From the NCBI GenBank assembly GCA_026120185.1, contig JANUWF010002008.1:845501-909500 (forward strand): 64,000 bases of DNA, given 5' to 3'. The translations under genes and the position numbers were made by a program. The stretch's first letter is position 1. Each line of letters starts with the position of its first letter. Positions 46,568 through 57,266 of the stretch are shown here, in pieces. Under the pieces are notes generated by a model that saw nothing but the letters and a program-made list of their open reading frames with translations, ran no database searches and had not been told where the DNA came from. Origin of the DNA: Voacanga thouarsii (Eukaryota; Streptophyta; Magnoliopsida; Gentianales; Apocynaceae).

Positions 46568-48100
46568 TGATGCGTTTGGATTTAGGTATAAAAATCATAT
46601 AAAAACTAAGCACATTCCCAATCAAGTTAAATTAAAACATTATCTCCAAATTACACATATGAGCAAGCATACTCATCATTAACATAGCATAGGGTTCAAA
46701 CGAGTGTCGATCCTTAAGGAACAAGTATGCATTAATCTATTTTTTTCATTGTTTAACCGACTCAATAAAGTGAAAAAGAAATAAAATAAAATAAAAATAA
46801 AAATATATACATGTCGAGGATGGAAAAGTATATAACTCAAACCATTATTTAGACATACATGACCTTAAAGTACTTAACCATGATCATAACTAATTATTCA
46901 CTTGGCATCATGAAGGATTAAGGTAGATTCACTTCTTTGGTCAATCCATGAAATCACTATCTTCTAGACAAATTAGAATCACTTGGTCTCGTCTCAACTA
47001 ATTCATCCAAAAGATGTATTAAACACAATCCTTGATTAAATTCCCTTGGTCTCGGCAAATTTAAAAAATGAAATTAATCAATGAACCATTGGTCTCGGAA
47101 GATATCAATTACCCTTTAATTACCAGTTCTAAGCAACTAACCCCCTTGGTCCAGTAAGTTAATAGCCAACAGAATATGAAATTAATAAATTGAAACTACC
47201 ATCAACCCCTTTGGTCCAGTAAGTTAATGGAGAGAAACAACCAACTAATCTCGTAATGAGTACAAGTAATTAAATACTAAGAATAACAATCAATTAATCA
47301 AAAGATCGAATAACTCTAACAATCATGAATATCTAAAACAATGTCAAATTACAATAAAATAATTAACATATCATTGTCAAGAAAAAGAAAACAAAGTAAA
47401 AGAAAGCACTCATAGATAAGCCTCATTCTTCTTCCTTTGAAGACCTTCTTTCACAACCCTCCTTGACTTGAAGAATTCCTCCTTTGAGTGAGTGATTTTC
47501 TATGATAATCAATAAATTCTCCTATTTTCCCTTGTGTTTCCCACTATTTATAGGCTTAGAAAGTGCCTAAACTCATTAGTGTAAGGTTCTTGGCGGAGTA
47601 GAAGTAGAAAGATACTAAAATTCTATAGATTACCAAAAACCACGTGCAAAAATTAAAATCCCATCTTTTCCTCAGAGCACAGCTGGCGTCGCCTTGGCTG
47701 CTGGAGCTGGCGCCAGTTGTGTTCTATTTGTTCCGTTGTTCGCTAATTTTTTCTCGAATTCCACGCACTATTGTCCAGAGTGCAGTTGGGACCACCTTGG
47801 CTATTGGAGCCGTTGTCGATTCGATTCTGTTCTGGTCTATTTCAACAATTTTTTGTCACCTCGAAGTTCGTGTAATCAGTACATGGTTGGCGCCAGTTCC
47901 ATTGCCTTGTACGGCGCCATCTTGGTTCTATGTTGTGACGTTTTTGCTTCGTTTTACCCCTAAAATCTCAAATAATGAACAAAATACCTTTCCAATGGTA
48001 AAATCTCAAATATGAAGGAATATGACTAGTTATTGAACAAAATGTATCACAAAAGAACCTCAAATAACTAGGAAAAATATGACTAATTTAACCCCTATCA
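46568..48100 (-). repeat. element G 5' LTR
   Basis: 1533 bp, same sequence as 38813-40322 with scattered, mainly transition differences. The GC-rich zone (47680-47930) again repeats ggcgccagtt. Plus-strand frames of 123 and 89 codons here are antisense to the LTR and rejected as genes. Confidence 0.92.
47544..47552 (-). promoter_or_regulatory. TATA box of element G 5' LTR
   Basis: Minus-strand TATAAATAG, conserved in the 3' LTR at 39789-39797. This is the copy that would drive transcription of the element. Confidence 0.5.
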
Positions 48101-48105
48101 TCCTA
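48101..48105 (+). repeat. target-site duplication of element G, right copy (tccta)
   Basis: See 38808-38812 (tccca). The second ORF of element E rejoins in frame when G and one copy are left out. Confidence 0.82.
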
Positions 48106-49210
48106 CTTGTCAAATTTTGTATCAAAATCACCAACACAAAAAAATTATCATAGAAAAGTGGTATAAGCCTTCTTTAGATAATTCTTTGGAGCTTTCTATT
48201 ATGCTTAGGCAATTGGGGTGGGAGCCTATCATTAGAATAGAGGGTGCTTACTGTCCTATGCGCGTAAGAGTGTTTTATGCCAATATGAGGGATAAGAAGA
48301 AAAATAACCTTTAGGTTATTTCTACCATGGTAAAAAGGGTTCCCATTGAATTTGAGAGGGCTAGACTAGCCAGGATTTTGAGAATACTTGATGAGGGGCA
48401 ATGGATTGCTATAGACCATAATAACTAAAAGATCATTTCTGAGCCTACATAGGATGTGAGTGCTATGAGGGCAAGTTTGAACATGTGGAGAAAATGAGAA
48501 ATAGGTCAAAATCGTTACTACTCAAATAATGACCTTGAGGCTCAATTACGTGCAATAGTCTATATCTTTGCTTTCAATGTTTGCCCTAAGGCTAGTGAAT
48601 TCAATGAGTCTAGGGTCCTTGATCTTTACATTCTAGATAAGATGAGGAAGAGTGATCCTATTACCTTTGCTCCTATTATTATTCAATCCATACGAGAGGT
48701 TATTTATTCTGGTATATTGCCAAAACCCTCAAATTCCTTTTGCTTATTATGCGCATTCTAAGAGATTTTGGAGTGAGATTAGATGGAGAGTTTAGTAAGC
48801 CCACTACTGACCGAGACCTAGTGACTGAGTATATTTTGGTTAAGTATGGGTATCGCTATGATGAGAGGGAGAGACGATGGAAAAAGCCTTTTGAGGTATA
48901 GCACCCCGAGATGGTGGAGCTTCCCCCTGATGAGGAGGAGGAAGAGAAGCAGCCTACAAGACCTTCCACTTGTGCTACTGGTTCTCATTCCCATACTAAT
49001 TTTGAGGCACGAGTGGAGGCTTAAATGGAGAACCAAATGAGTATCCTTCTTCAGCTCTGAGACTCCATTGTAGACATTTGTCGACGCCAGGATATCCAAG
49101 ATCAGAAGTTGGCAACTTTGATCCAACAATCTACTAGAGCATCTTCAAGTTGTGCAACCGATGATCTTCATAAGGATGACGATGATGAGAATGATGATGA
49201 GGACTCTTGA
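48106..49210 (+). pseudogene. element E second ORF, plant transposon-protein type, 3' part
   Basis: Continues from 38812 with QILYQNHQHKKIIIEKWYKP and QLGWEPIIRIEGAYCPMRVR, then VFYANMRDKK, stop, VISTMVKRVPIEFERARLAR and ILDEGQWIAIDH. The text YIFAFNVCPKASEFNESRVL and KSDPITFAPIIIQSIREVIY follows. This is the domain found in many plant repeat proteins annotated as putative plant transposon protein. The end is strongly acidic (DDLHKDDDDENDDEDS) and stops at TGA 49208-49210. Four or more stops and a frame change break it. Its function is unknown; such ORFs are common downstream of pol in Athila-like and non-autonomous elements. Confidence 0.7.
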
Positions 49211-50588
49211 CTTACTCTTTGCACTTGTATTTTATTTTATTTTCTATTTTTTCCCTGTTATTTCTTTTTTTTTTTTGAATTTTAATGACCTTGCCTAGAT
49301 TTTAGTTATCTTTTCTTTTATTTATGTTCTTTTTCTTTTTCTAGATTTATATTTTCTTTGTTTTGTTTCTTTTGACATTAGGACCTGTTGTGACTTTTCT
49401 AATGACTTCTCCTTGTGGTGGATTCGAACATGGTAGACATACTATGTAATGGACGTACTTTCTTCTCTTTATTCTTCCTCTTATTGATTTTGGTCTTCTT
49501 GGCTGTACTTTTATTATTATATCTTAGGCCCTTGAGGACAATGTCCAGTTTAAGTGTGTTGGGAGAATGATGTTGAAGAAAATATTTTCCATATCATTTT
49601 TGTGAAATTTTTGTGATTTTCATTGTTTAGCAAGGTTGTAATTCTTTTTCTTACTTGGATATGAATTTTGTTATTCATTTGGTAGATTTTTATGAAATTG
49701 GTTTATTGGATAGGATATTTTTAAGACTTGAGAATTTTGATTAATCTTATTTATATATTAGTGTTTGAATAGTATTTGACTCATCTGGTTTGAATATGGA
49801 AGATATGATGAATGTGAGGAGAGTTTATTGGCTAACTTTTGCATTATGAATTTAAACGTCACTTAGCTTTGAGTTGTGATGAGGAATGTGAGTTGATAAA
49901 AGATCTTTGAGAGGAAAGATTGTGGATAATTGTGAAAAAAATTTGTCAGTTGAAAATTGAAAAAATGAGTTGTTGTTTCCTCTTTGAAGATAAGAAAGAG
50001 TATTGTTTTTGCTTGATTATGGGGACCAATACAGATAGTGAAGAGAAATCCACTATCTTAAGCTATGAATTCCCAAAAGCAAAAGAGAGGAAAGATGTTG
50101 AAAAAATGATGAGTGATGACTAAAAATGGGCCAATATGGTATATGAGGAGAAATCCATACACTTGAGGCTATTAATTATCTAAGTCATTGAAAAAATTGA
50201 GAGAAAAAATAAGAGTGCTTTCCTTACATCATGACTTGAGTTGTACAATTTTTAGATTTATAATGTTGAGTTGATAGATAACTTGACTTGTGTGATTCAT
50301 GTTATCTCTATTTTTACTTGATGGGTGAAATAATTTTCTTAGACTAAGGTATAAACTTGATTAATTTGACTTCAAGAGTTTTGTGATGTCTTATTAAATG
50401 CTTCAATGTTTAACTTGTTTTCAAAGGGTTTGATGAATGTCAAGAGTTTTATTTAAAATTTAAAAGGAAGTTATAATATTGTTATGTTCTAAATTTTTGG
50501 AATGAGAAAGAACTTGCATTTTCTTGATGATTTTCTTCGCATTAAGTGTTTTGCTTGAGGACAAGCAAAAGTTCAAGTGTGGGAGAAT
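49211..50588 (+). other. element E 3' non-coding region with two polypurine motifs
   Basis: No gene is supported. 49220-49420 is pyrimidine-rich. 49531-49569 reads cttgaggacaatgtccag, then tttaagtgtgttgggagaat. 49890-50220 is purine-rich. 50550-50569 is a perfect hairpin, followed by the real polypurine tract caagtgtgggagaat at 50574-50588. A 67-codon frame at 49920 in the purine-rich part is taken as chance. Confidence 0.7.
50550..50569 (+). other. perfect hairpin next to the polypurine tract (E)
   Basis: tttgcttg-agga-caagcaaa, 8 bp perfect stem. Same stem and position as in element G (40342-40361). Confidence 0.75.
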
Positions 50589-51756
50589 TGATAGGGGCTA
50601 AAATCATCACCACTTCCTTAATTATTTGAGGTTGTTTTGAGATACTTTTGTTGTAATAACTAGACATATTCTTTCATATTTGACATTTTACTTGTAGAAA
50701 ATGTTTTTGATAAATTTGTGTAGATTTGAGTTAATTTCAAGCAAAAACTGAAGATTTTCCAGCAACACCTAGTGTTAAGGCTGGCAAATGGACTAGGTGC
50801 CAAGTCCATTCTGATTGGCCAGTTGAAATAAAGCAAAATTCAGGGAGAGAACATAACATACCTTATGCCATGTGGGTCGACTAGACCCAGTGCCAGGCCC
50901 GTTCTGGAATGCAAGAATTCTATGTACGAATTTAGGAATTTTTCAATGATTTCGGTATATTTCAATTCCTACTCGACCAAGACTCCTCAAGCAATTGGCA
51001 TCAAAGAAGCTTATAAAAGTAAGAGAAAACACAAGAGAAGGAAGAGAGTGAATCCAAGACATGAATTCCAATCACTCAAAGAAGGAGGAATTCACCAAAT
51101 CAATAAGGGTTGTTCAAGAGAGTTTTCAAAGGAGAAGAAAGAGGCTTGTCTATGAGTGCTTTCTTTTACCTTCGTTTTCTTTTCCTTAAACAATTATATA
51201 CTTAATGTTTCCATTGTAATTTGACATTATTTTTTGGGATTCATGATTTATTAAGTAATTTAGTCTATTGATCAATTGATTATTGTTCTTGATATTGGAT
51301 TACTTGTTTTGCTTATGGAGTTGGTTGATTGATTTTTGTTATTGACTTGCTTGAAAAAGGGCTGATAATGACTTCAATTAATTAATTTTATAGTTATTAT
51401 CTCTTAACTTACTTTAAAAAAATGGGTTAATTGTTAAAAACTTTGGTAATCAAAAGTTAATTGATGATTACTAGAATATGGATTCATTGACTAATTTCAT
51501 ATTTTAAATCATCTAGAATATAGGGGTTTATATGAGAATTAATTTTAATGCATCTTTTGGATAAATTGGTTGAGACAGAATATGTTCGTTAATTTAACTA
51601 GAAGATAGTGATTTCATGGATTGCAAACGAAGTGGGTCTATATTAAATCTTTTATAAAACCAAGATAATAATTGATTGTGATATTGGCAAAGTGATTCGT
51701 TATATGTTTTCAAAAGCTTTTGTCAAAATTGCATATTTTTACATTCTTGAATTGTG

Positions 51757-51797
<41 letters not shown>

Positions 51798-51994
51798 TTT
51801 TATCTTATCACTTTATTTGATCGGTTAAATAATAAATTAAAAGTGACTAGTGTGTACTCGTTAATTTCCTATACTATACTTTTGATGAGTATACTTGCTC
51901 GTATATGTATTTTAGAATTAATGTTTTAATTAAAACTTGACTAAAGGATGGATTTAAATTTGATTATTTTTATACACCCAAAATTTACGCATCA
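50589..51994 (+). repeat. element E 3' LTR
   Basis: 1406 bp from tgataggggctaaaatc to tttacgcatca, followed by gataa. It has a TATA-like cttataaaag near 51009-51018 and a TA microsatellite. A 96-codon frame at 50865 covers the GC-richer middle and is not considered a gene. Confidence 0.9.
51757..51796 (+). repeat. (TA)n microsatellite in element E 3' LTR
   Basis: TA run with one aa interruption, at the same place as 35704-35742. Confidence 0.92.
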
Positions 51995-52168
51995 GATAAC
52001 TAGTCCTATAATTCACGATTTCCAGTACGTATCCACTTATCACAAGGAGCTACCTAAAAGTGTACATACTCAGTCATGTTTCCCAGAGCTCTGGATTATT
52101 AGATTATCTCAGACAATCACAAATAAGTGATTTCTTCATGTAATAAAGTATAGAAACTCTATTGTATA
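51995..52168 (-). mobile_element. copia-C 5' LTR, piece 2
   Basis: Begins with the right copy of the E duplication (gataa), matches the 3' LTR at 25576-25748, and ends at the left copy of the F duplication (gtata, 52164-52168). Confidence 0.88.
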
Positions 52169-52571
52169 TATAACACCCCGCTATCTAGGCGCGCCGGGGC
52201 CGGGGATGTCGCCCCGTCCAAAGGACAAGGGGTCTTCATAACGAGGTCCCTCAAATAAAATAGCGAAATAAAAATAATAAAAATAATACTTCAACTTAAG
52301 ATTTATTACAACCCAAGAATAAATCCACGAATTCCCAAAAGGAAACAAATCCATAAATAAAATTATCCACTATCGTCTCCCCAAAGCAATACATAATATC
52401 AAAAGACACATTCTTTTCTAAGGCAGATAACACTAACTACTCATCCCCACAGCAGGATCGGCCTGAAATCATGGTAAAAAGGTGATGAGACAGAAATCTC
52501 AGTAAGTCCGTGTGTACTTTGGGTGTTCAGTGAAAACAGTTCGTGGATGCAAAGTGTGAAATCTTTATAAG

Positions 52572-52920
52572 AGAAATATTGGCAAGCAATAAACATTAGT
52601 CAAAAGCAAGAGTGGTGTTTTCCTCTTTTTGAAACCATACAAGTGCACAATAAAATCAACCACTCATAAAGATGGTCATGGGTTACCACACGTTGAGACC
52701 CATAACCATACAATGGTCATAATGCCTAACACTTTGTGCAGACTGACAAAAGAAATACTGGCAAACAATGAATGATGTTCAAAATAAGAGTGGTGTTTTG
52801 CCTTATCTAGCCGTACATAATTTATAAGATCAACCACTCGAAAGAAAGGATTATAGGTTACCACACGTTGGGCCCCATAACCGGTCAGAATGCCTAACAC
52901 TTTGTGCAGACTGACAAAAG
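52572..52920 (-). repeat. tandem duplication inside LTR F (unit about 175-180 bp)
   Basis: Unit 1 (52572-52750) and unit 2 (52751-52920) share agaaata-tggcaa-caat, agagtggtgtttt, aatcaaccactc, ggttaccacacgttg-g, cccataacc and aatgcctaacactttgtgc. The gypsy-B LTR has this block once (about 4360-4500), so the duplication is specific to F or its subfamily. Confidence 0.85.
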
Positions 52921-53957
52921 GTAGGTGATCGGCCTACCGGGCAAGATACTCCTCATTCTCTATACCCAAACAACTGCCGGGTGTCCATTCGGGCAAAACA
53001 CAGTCACTTGACTGAAATAAAATAAACTGCTAGCTCGGACCGGCCTGACTAAGTAGTACTGGCGTTTCTCTAAGTTGAGCTTATCTTTTGGAGGTGGCCT
53101 CCTGCCAGAAGACTCACTCTTGCTCTTCAAAACTAGTACTACTACCCTACCCCTGTTGAGTACTCAACGTAACATATCCCACTTGGGGAGAAAATGAACA
53201 AAATATAGTTCCACTTGAAAATGGCAATTAAGGTTTTTCAAAGTCTGGGGCAAAACTGGTTTTAGAAAGAGTTTTAGGTTTTGAGTAAAACCGCCCCTTG
53301 ATTTACAAATAATTTATTTGTCTGAGATGAGAATGGAAATAATCCTCAATTGCCTTTACAGAAATGAGTGACCATGCACTCTACATTTGGCTTGCCATAA
53401 AAAAAATCATTTTTCATCAAACAGGTTTTATGCAGGAGCTTACCTGATCCTTGCCCACAACAAAGGTCTCCAACAGCTGACCTAACCCGCATAGGGTAAA
53501 TACAAACCACAATCAAACTCAAGCCAAAGACTCACTTTCTCAAATAAAACCAACTCAACTTACTACAATCATATCCCTAGTGTCCCAAGCTTTAAGGCTC
53601 AATAATAAATAAAAAGGTTTATAAAATAATTCTAGTTTGATATTAAAATAACTAGAGTTTGGGAAATAGGTACAAAAAGTTGAAGGTTTAAATCTTGCTA
53701 AAAATAAATTATGGTTTATTTGGAAAAGGGTCCAAGGTAGTATTAGGTAAAATAATGATTTGTTAATAATTTAGTTGTTAGAAAATAATTGATAGCTAAA
53801 ATTTGTTGAAAATAAATTTAATGAGTCTTGCTTGAAAAATAATAAGCAAATCCTTAATGGGTTTTGATTAAAAGATAATAATTAAATTTTTAGTAATAAA
53901 TATTTTATTAATTATAATTATTTTCATAAAAGGCTTTAATTGATTTTATCATTTTAA

Positions 53958-53981
53958 ATAATATATATATATATATATATT
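53958..53981 (+). repeat. (AT)n microsatellite in LTR F
   Basis: About 11 AT units in the AT-rich centre of the LTR. A shorter run lies at 54470-54483. Confidence 0.9.
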
Positions 53982-54703
53982 TTCTAGCAAAAACTATTAT
54001 TTATTTGACTAGAATATCTCTATTTTATATAAAAGACCAAATCCACATTTTCCTATGGCTTTCAAAATTTTACTAGAAAAATCATATTATTAGATATTTT
54101 ATTAATGAAATAAAATTTAGCTTAGGGACAACTAGATCATGATCATATTCCTATAGCTAACCACAATCATGAACATATACAACCCTTCAATTTATCAAAT
54201 CATCCAAATCATGCATACAAGCATAGATCTCAATTTATCAAAACATGATCTAACCCCTACTAGCATAAATATGATCATGGCTTCAATAGTCCAACATGAA
54301 TATAAATCCTATTCACCAAAGGTGACATAATCTCTAGCATACTTCATCACAAATACTACCTATGACATGCATCAACCTCAAATCATCATATAATCATCCA
54401 AGATAATCCTTCCATGCATAAATCCCATCTCCTTCACAATCATACATATATTCATGCTTCAATCTCAACAATATATATATATACTTAAATCCTATCGCCA
54501 TCCACCTACTATCATCATCATCCTAGAGACATGAATCTAGAGTTTAAAAGAAATGTTGAAGGGACTTACTTGGTTGATGAATGACTTGAAGGAGTTTAGA
54601 GAAGATCTCAACTCCTAGATGGCTAATCTTGTTCAAGAAAGGTTGCGGAAGCATGTTCATTGGAGAAAAAGTCATCCGGCCAAGAGAGGGGAATTTTCGG
54701 CCA

Positions 54704-54728
54704 CGAGAGAGAGAGAGAGAGAGAGAGA
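54704..54728 (+). repeat. (GA)n microsatellite in LTR F
   Basis: About 12 GA units, the minus-strand equivalent of the (TC)n in the gypsy-B LTRs, and shorter than either. Confidence 0.92.
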
Positions 54729-56351
54729 CCATTAACATGCTTATTCACATAGGCTCTTGCTAGAGATCAAGATTGGAGAAGATGAAGTTGTTAGAATAAA
54801 TTTACTTTGAAGGTGTTCTTGACCTTAACAGAAATTTTTGGTTTTTGATCCAAAAGTGCAAATTGGATTTTGGAGTTTGATGTTAAAAATGGTACAGATG
54901 GACTCACAGCAATGAATAGATGAAATCTGAAATTTTTAGAGGTAGTTTGAAGTGATTTGGAGAAGTATTAGGTGAAAGGAAGAAGTAGGTGTTCTTGGTG
55001 TAGTGTGTATTTTTGAAGGTTGAAGAATATCGAGAGATGGTAATGTGCAGCTGCTGAATTTTTGTGAGAGATAGGGGTGGACGAATTTCTGTAGGGTTTA
55101 GGAGGTTGATTCTCTGATTTGGAAGGGAAAAATGAAAGGTTAGTTGTTACAATCTTTGAAGAATATTTTTAGGAAGTGAATTTGGAAACTAAATATTCCA
55201 AGAATATCTTGATTGTTGGACAGCTTTTGGAAATCTGCCATGGTCGACTGTTTGAGCAGAATTTCTGTGGAATTAAAGCTGACTTATGGAGGCTTATGGT
55301 GGCCGAAAGTAGGGTGTACAATGATGCAGAGGAAGTATGGTCCATTGAGCAAAATATTATGGAAGGTTACTAAATAAGATGGCTGAAATTTTGGAAACCA
55401 AACAAGCTAAATTGCAGGGATTTGTTTGAGAGATTTTTGGACAGCCATTAATGGAATTTCGTGCAGAAGTTTAAGAGGATCAATGGAGCTCTGTTGATGG
55501 AGGTTTAAGGAAGGTTTTGACAGATTAAGGTTAGTGTTTTGGCTGGAAGAGAAAGAGGAAACAAGCTGGACAAATTTCTGTCCAGAATTTTCGCTGCACA
55601 GTGATTTTTCTGGCAGATTTTCGTCTGCTGTTCAAAGCCATTTTGCAGCGAGTTTTGAGGGAATTTCAGGGGTATTCAAGGCTGGTTTCCAACCTTCTTT
55701 ATGGAGGAAAAACATGTCTAAGGTGCTGCACAAAATCTGGGAGAAAACAGCTTGGTTTAGAGCTCTCAAAGCTGATTTTCGTACAGGAATTTTTCCTATT
55801 TTGCTCCAACTTGTGCAGTCCGAAATTGGACAAAAACTTTCAGGTTTCAAACTGATCCTAAAGACCATTTTTCTGGTAGCATTTAGGAGGGAATGTTAGC
55901 TAAAAATTTCGACCTTTTGAAGGTACAACAAGTTGGAAAATTCTAGCTCATTCTATGAAGAAAGATGAACTAAGCTAGAGGAAAATTTCAGCAAGCTTAC
56001 TAGGGGGATTTTTCCTCTTGAAATTCCTCACAACTCTTCCATATTTTTCAGACCATAAGGAGTCTTTTACCAAGACATTTTGATCCTAAAAGACCTCAGT
56101 ACTTTACTGAATTTTCTGGAAAGAAAAAGGCTAGAACATCTTGATCAAACTAATGAGTTGAAACTAAGGAAAACTAAAGATCAAGGAAGAATGATTTTCC
56201 CTATAAGAATTTCGAGAAGAGTAAAATGAGTGGAATGAGGTTACTTCCATCATGTCTCTCCTAGAACATCATCACCACATTAATCTAGGCCCTTAAGGCC
56301 GAAACCATCCTTTCCCAAGCAAAATAAAATTTACTCAAGCTAAAGCTTCTA

Positions 56352-56413
56352 TGATGGACTTTGAACCCAAGACCTCAAGAATTAATTCCAAAGCTCTAAC
56401 CACTCCACCACAA
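56352..56413 (-). other. tRNA-like segment in LTR F, best-kept A and B boxes
   Basis: On the minus strand tggtggagtggttagagc (56393-56410) matches the pol III A box. gggttcaaagtcc (56356-56368) matches the B box better than the gypsy-B copies do. Spacing and the aggtc block before the B box are kept. Confidence 0.6.
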
Positions 56414-56662
56414 CAACTCTTGTTGCTATTTCTACTAGAAAAATTATTTCCTATTCAATCCACAAGCTACTCCTTATTTTCACCTCGGGCAAAAATTACC
56501 ATTTTGCCCTTCTTACTCAATAATCATAATCAAGCCCTCTAGACTATAAAACATAAATTCAATGCACATAAAATCATATAAAAATATATTTAAACGTGCA
56601 ATAAAATATGATATGCATCCCAACCCCCTTACTCTAAGGTTGGTTTTGGCTGGGGTTTCACA

Positions 56663-57202
56663 GTATAAGTCCATCTTAATTAATTAGAGTTATACACCCA
56701 ACATACAAGGTTATTGGCCTTACTATAAGACCTCACCCAACATACATCAAAGTGTACAAGTCCAACTTCACCAGACCACCAACTTATACTCAAGTCCTAG
56801 GGTATTCGTCCATACAAAGTTGCGATAAACCAATCTTTATTTATTTTAGCACTTTATTAAAGATTATTATCTCGCAGTCCAATTCTACGTATTCTGAATA
56901 GGCTTACACTATTGGTGCGAGTGGACTACTCACTGGTCAAGCTTCATAAAGTGTAATAATCTAATCCTTCATAAAGTGTCAAGCTTCATCAATCGATCAA
57001 GAACAATTTTTCACTTATGTGTTAGTAGCCCATAATCTACACCTTACTGTGAAAGTATGACCTTATCACGTAGATTACTTACTAACACACTTAGATATTT
57101 AATATGCAAATATATGTAAACAAACAACCATTAATGAATGAAACTTTTATTAATTTCTAAAATGCAGAAATACATAGTACACTTTGGGTATATATTCCAA
57201 CA
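56663..57202 (-). mobile_element. copia-C 5' LTR, piece 3
   Basis: Starts with the right copy of the F duplication (gtata) and runs to the outer LTR end atattccaaca. On the minus strand this is the LTR start TGTTGGAATATATAC. It aligns with 25744-26304 of the 3' LTR. Confidence 0.9.
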
Positions 57203-57243
57203 ACTTAGACGTTATAGCAGTTGGCACATATGGACTCATATAG
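57203..57243 (+). pseudogene. copia-A RNase H, last codons after the copia-C insertion
   Basis: Begins with the right copy of the actta duplication and carries the terminal block VIAVGTYGLI followed by TAG (57241-57243). The copia-C RNase H ends in the similar VIRVGAYGLS. It is the missing end of the frame that breaks off at 22431. Confidence 0.88.
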
Positions 57244-57250
57244 TCCATTT

Positions 57251-57266
57251 AATGCAAGTAGAGGGT
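57251..57266 (+). other. polypurine tract of copia-A
   Basis: aatgcaagtagagggt lies directly before the 3' LTR start tgttggaatgg. Confidence 0.7.

Larger units (their letters stand above)
38813..48100 (-). mobile_element. element G: Athila-type gypsy element, pol present, gag mostly absent
   Basis: A 9288 bp minus-strand element inside element E. LTRs of 1510 bp (38813-40322) and 1533 bp (46568-48100) start TGATAGGGGTTAAATTAGTC and end ACGCATCA on the minus strand. An Asp-type PBS, a very short leader/gag remnant, protease, RT, RNase H and integrase follow, then a long non-coding 3' part with polypurine motifs. LTR ends, PBS and 3' motifs match element E, so both are of the same Athila group, but the LTR middles differ. 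RT and protease active-site residues are mutated. Confidence 0.9.
34581..51994 (+). mobile_element. element E: Athila-type gypsy element, gag present, pol absent, interrupted by G
   Basis: LTRs of 1386 and 1406 bp (tgataggggctaaaa to acacatca / acgcatca), an Asp-type PBS, an Athila-like gag, a second ORF of the plant transposon-protein type and a polypurine tract. Without G the element is about 8.1 kb. No protease, RT, RNase H or integrase text was found between gag and the second ORF, so E would have depended on another element's pol. Nested inside the copia-C 5' LTR. Confidence 0.85.
52169..56662 (-). mobile_element. solo LTR F, Tekay type (relative of gypsy-B LTR)
   Basis: A 4494 bp sequence beginning tataacaccccgc (the expected tg is ta) and ending ggggtttcaca. 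On the minus strand it starts TGTGAAACCCCAGCC and ends GGGGTGTTATA, matching both ends of the gypsy-B LTR, and many inner blocks correspond. It is flanked by gtata on both sides and lacks an internal region, so it is a solo LTR. It is clearly diverged from gypsy-B and has a tandem duplication of its own. Plus-strand frames up to 121 codons (55534-55899) are antisense to the LTR and not supported. Confidence 0.9.
22432..57202 (-). mobile_element. copia-C: minus-strand copia element of the same family as copia-A, carrying four insertions
   Basis: Ty1/copia element with LTRs of about 1.89 kb once the insertions are left out. The 3' LTR is at 22432-26304 and the 5' LTR is in three pieces (33401-34580, 51995-52168, 56663-57202). 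The internal region runs 33400 down to 26305 with PBS, gag, protease, integrase, RT and RNase H in copia order. LTR starts (TGTTGGAATATATAC) and the gag start (MSS...LTGPNYMDWK) match copia-A closely. It inserted head-to-head against copia-A, within the last codons of its RNase H. Inserted elements are D, K, E (with G inside) and F. Confidence 0.92.

Noticed and set aside
47644..48015. 123- and 89-codon frames in the element G 5' LTR
   Set aside because: They are antisense to the LTR; the 3' LTR copy does not conserve them as a reading frame.
49920..50123. 67-codon frame with cysteines in the element E 3' region
   Set aside because: Lies in a purine-rich non-coding tract between two polypurine motifs, with no counterpart in element G.
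55534..55899. 121-codon plus-strand frame in LTR F, overlapped by other frames on both strands
   Set aside because: It is antisense to the LTR, and the related gypsy-B LTRs show no comparable coding pattern.
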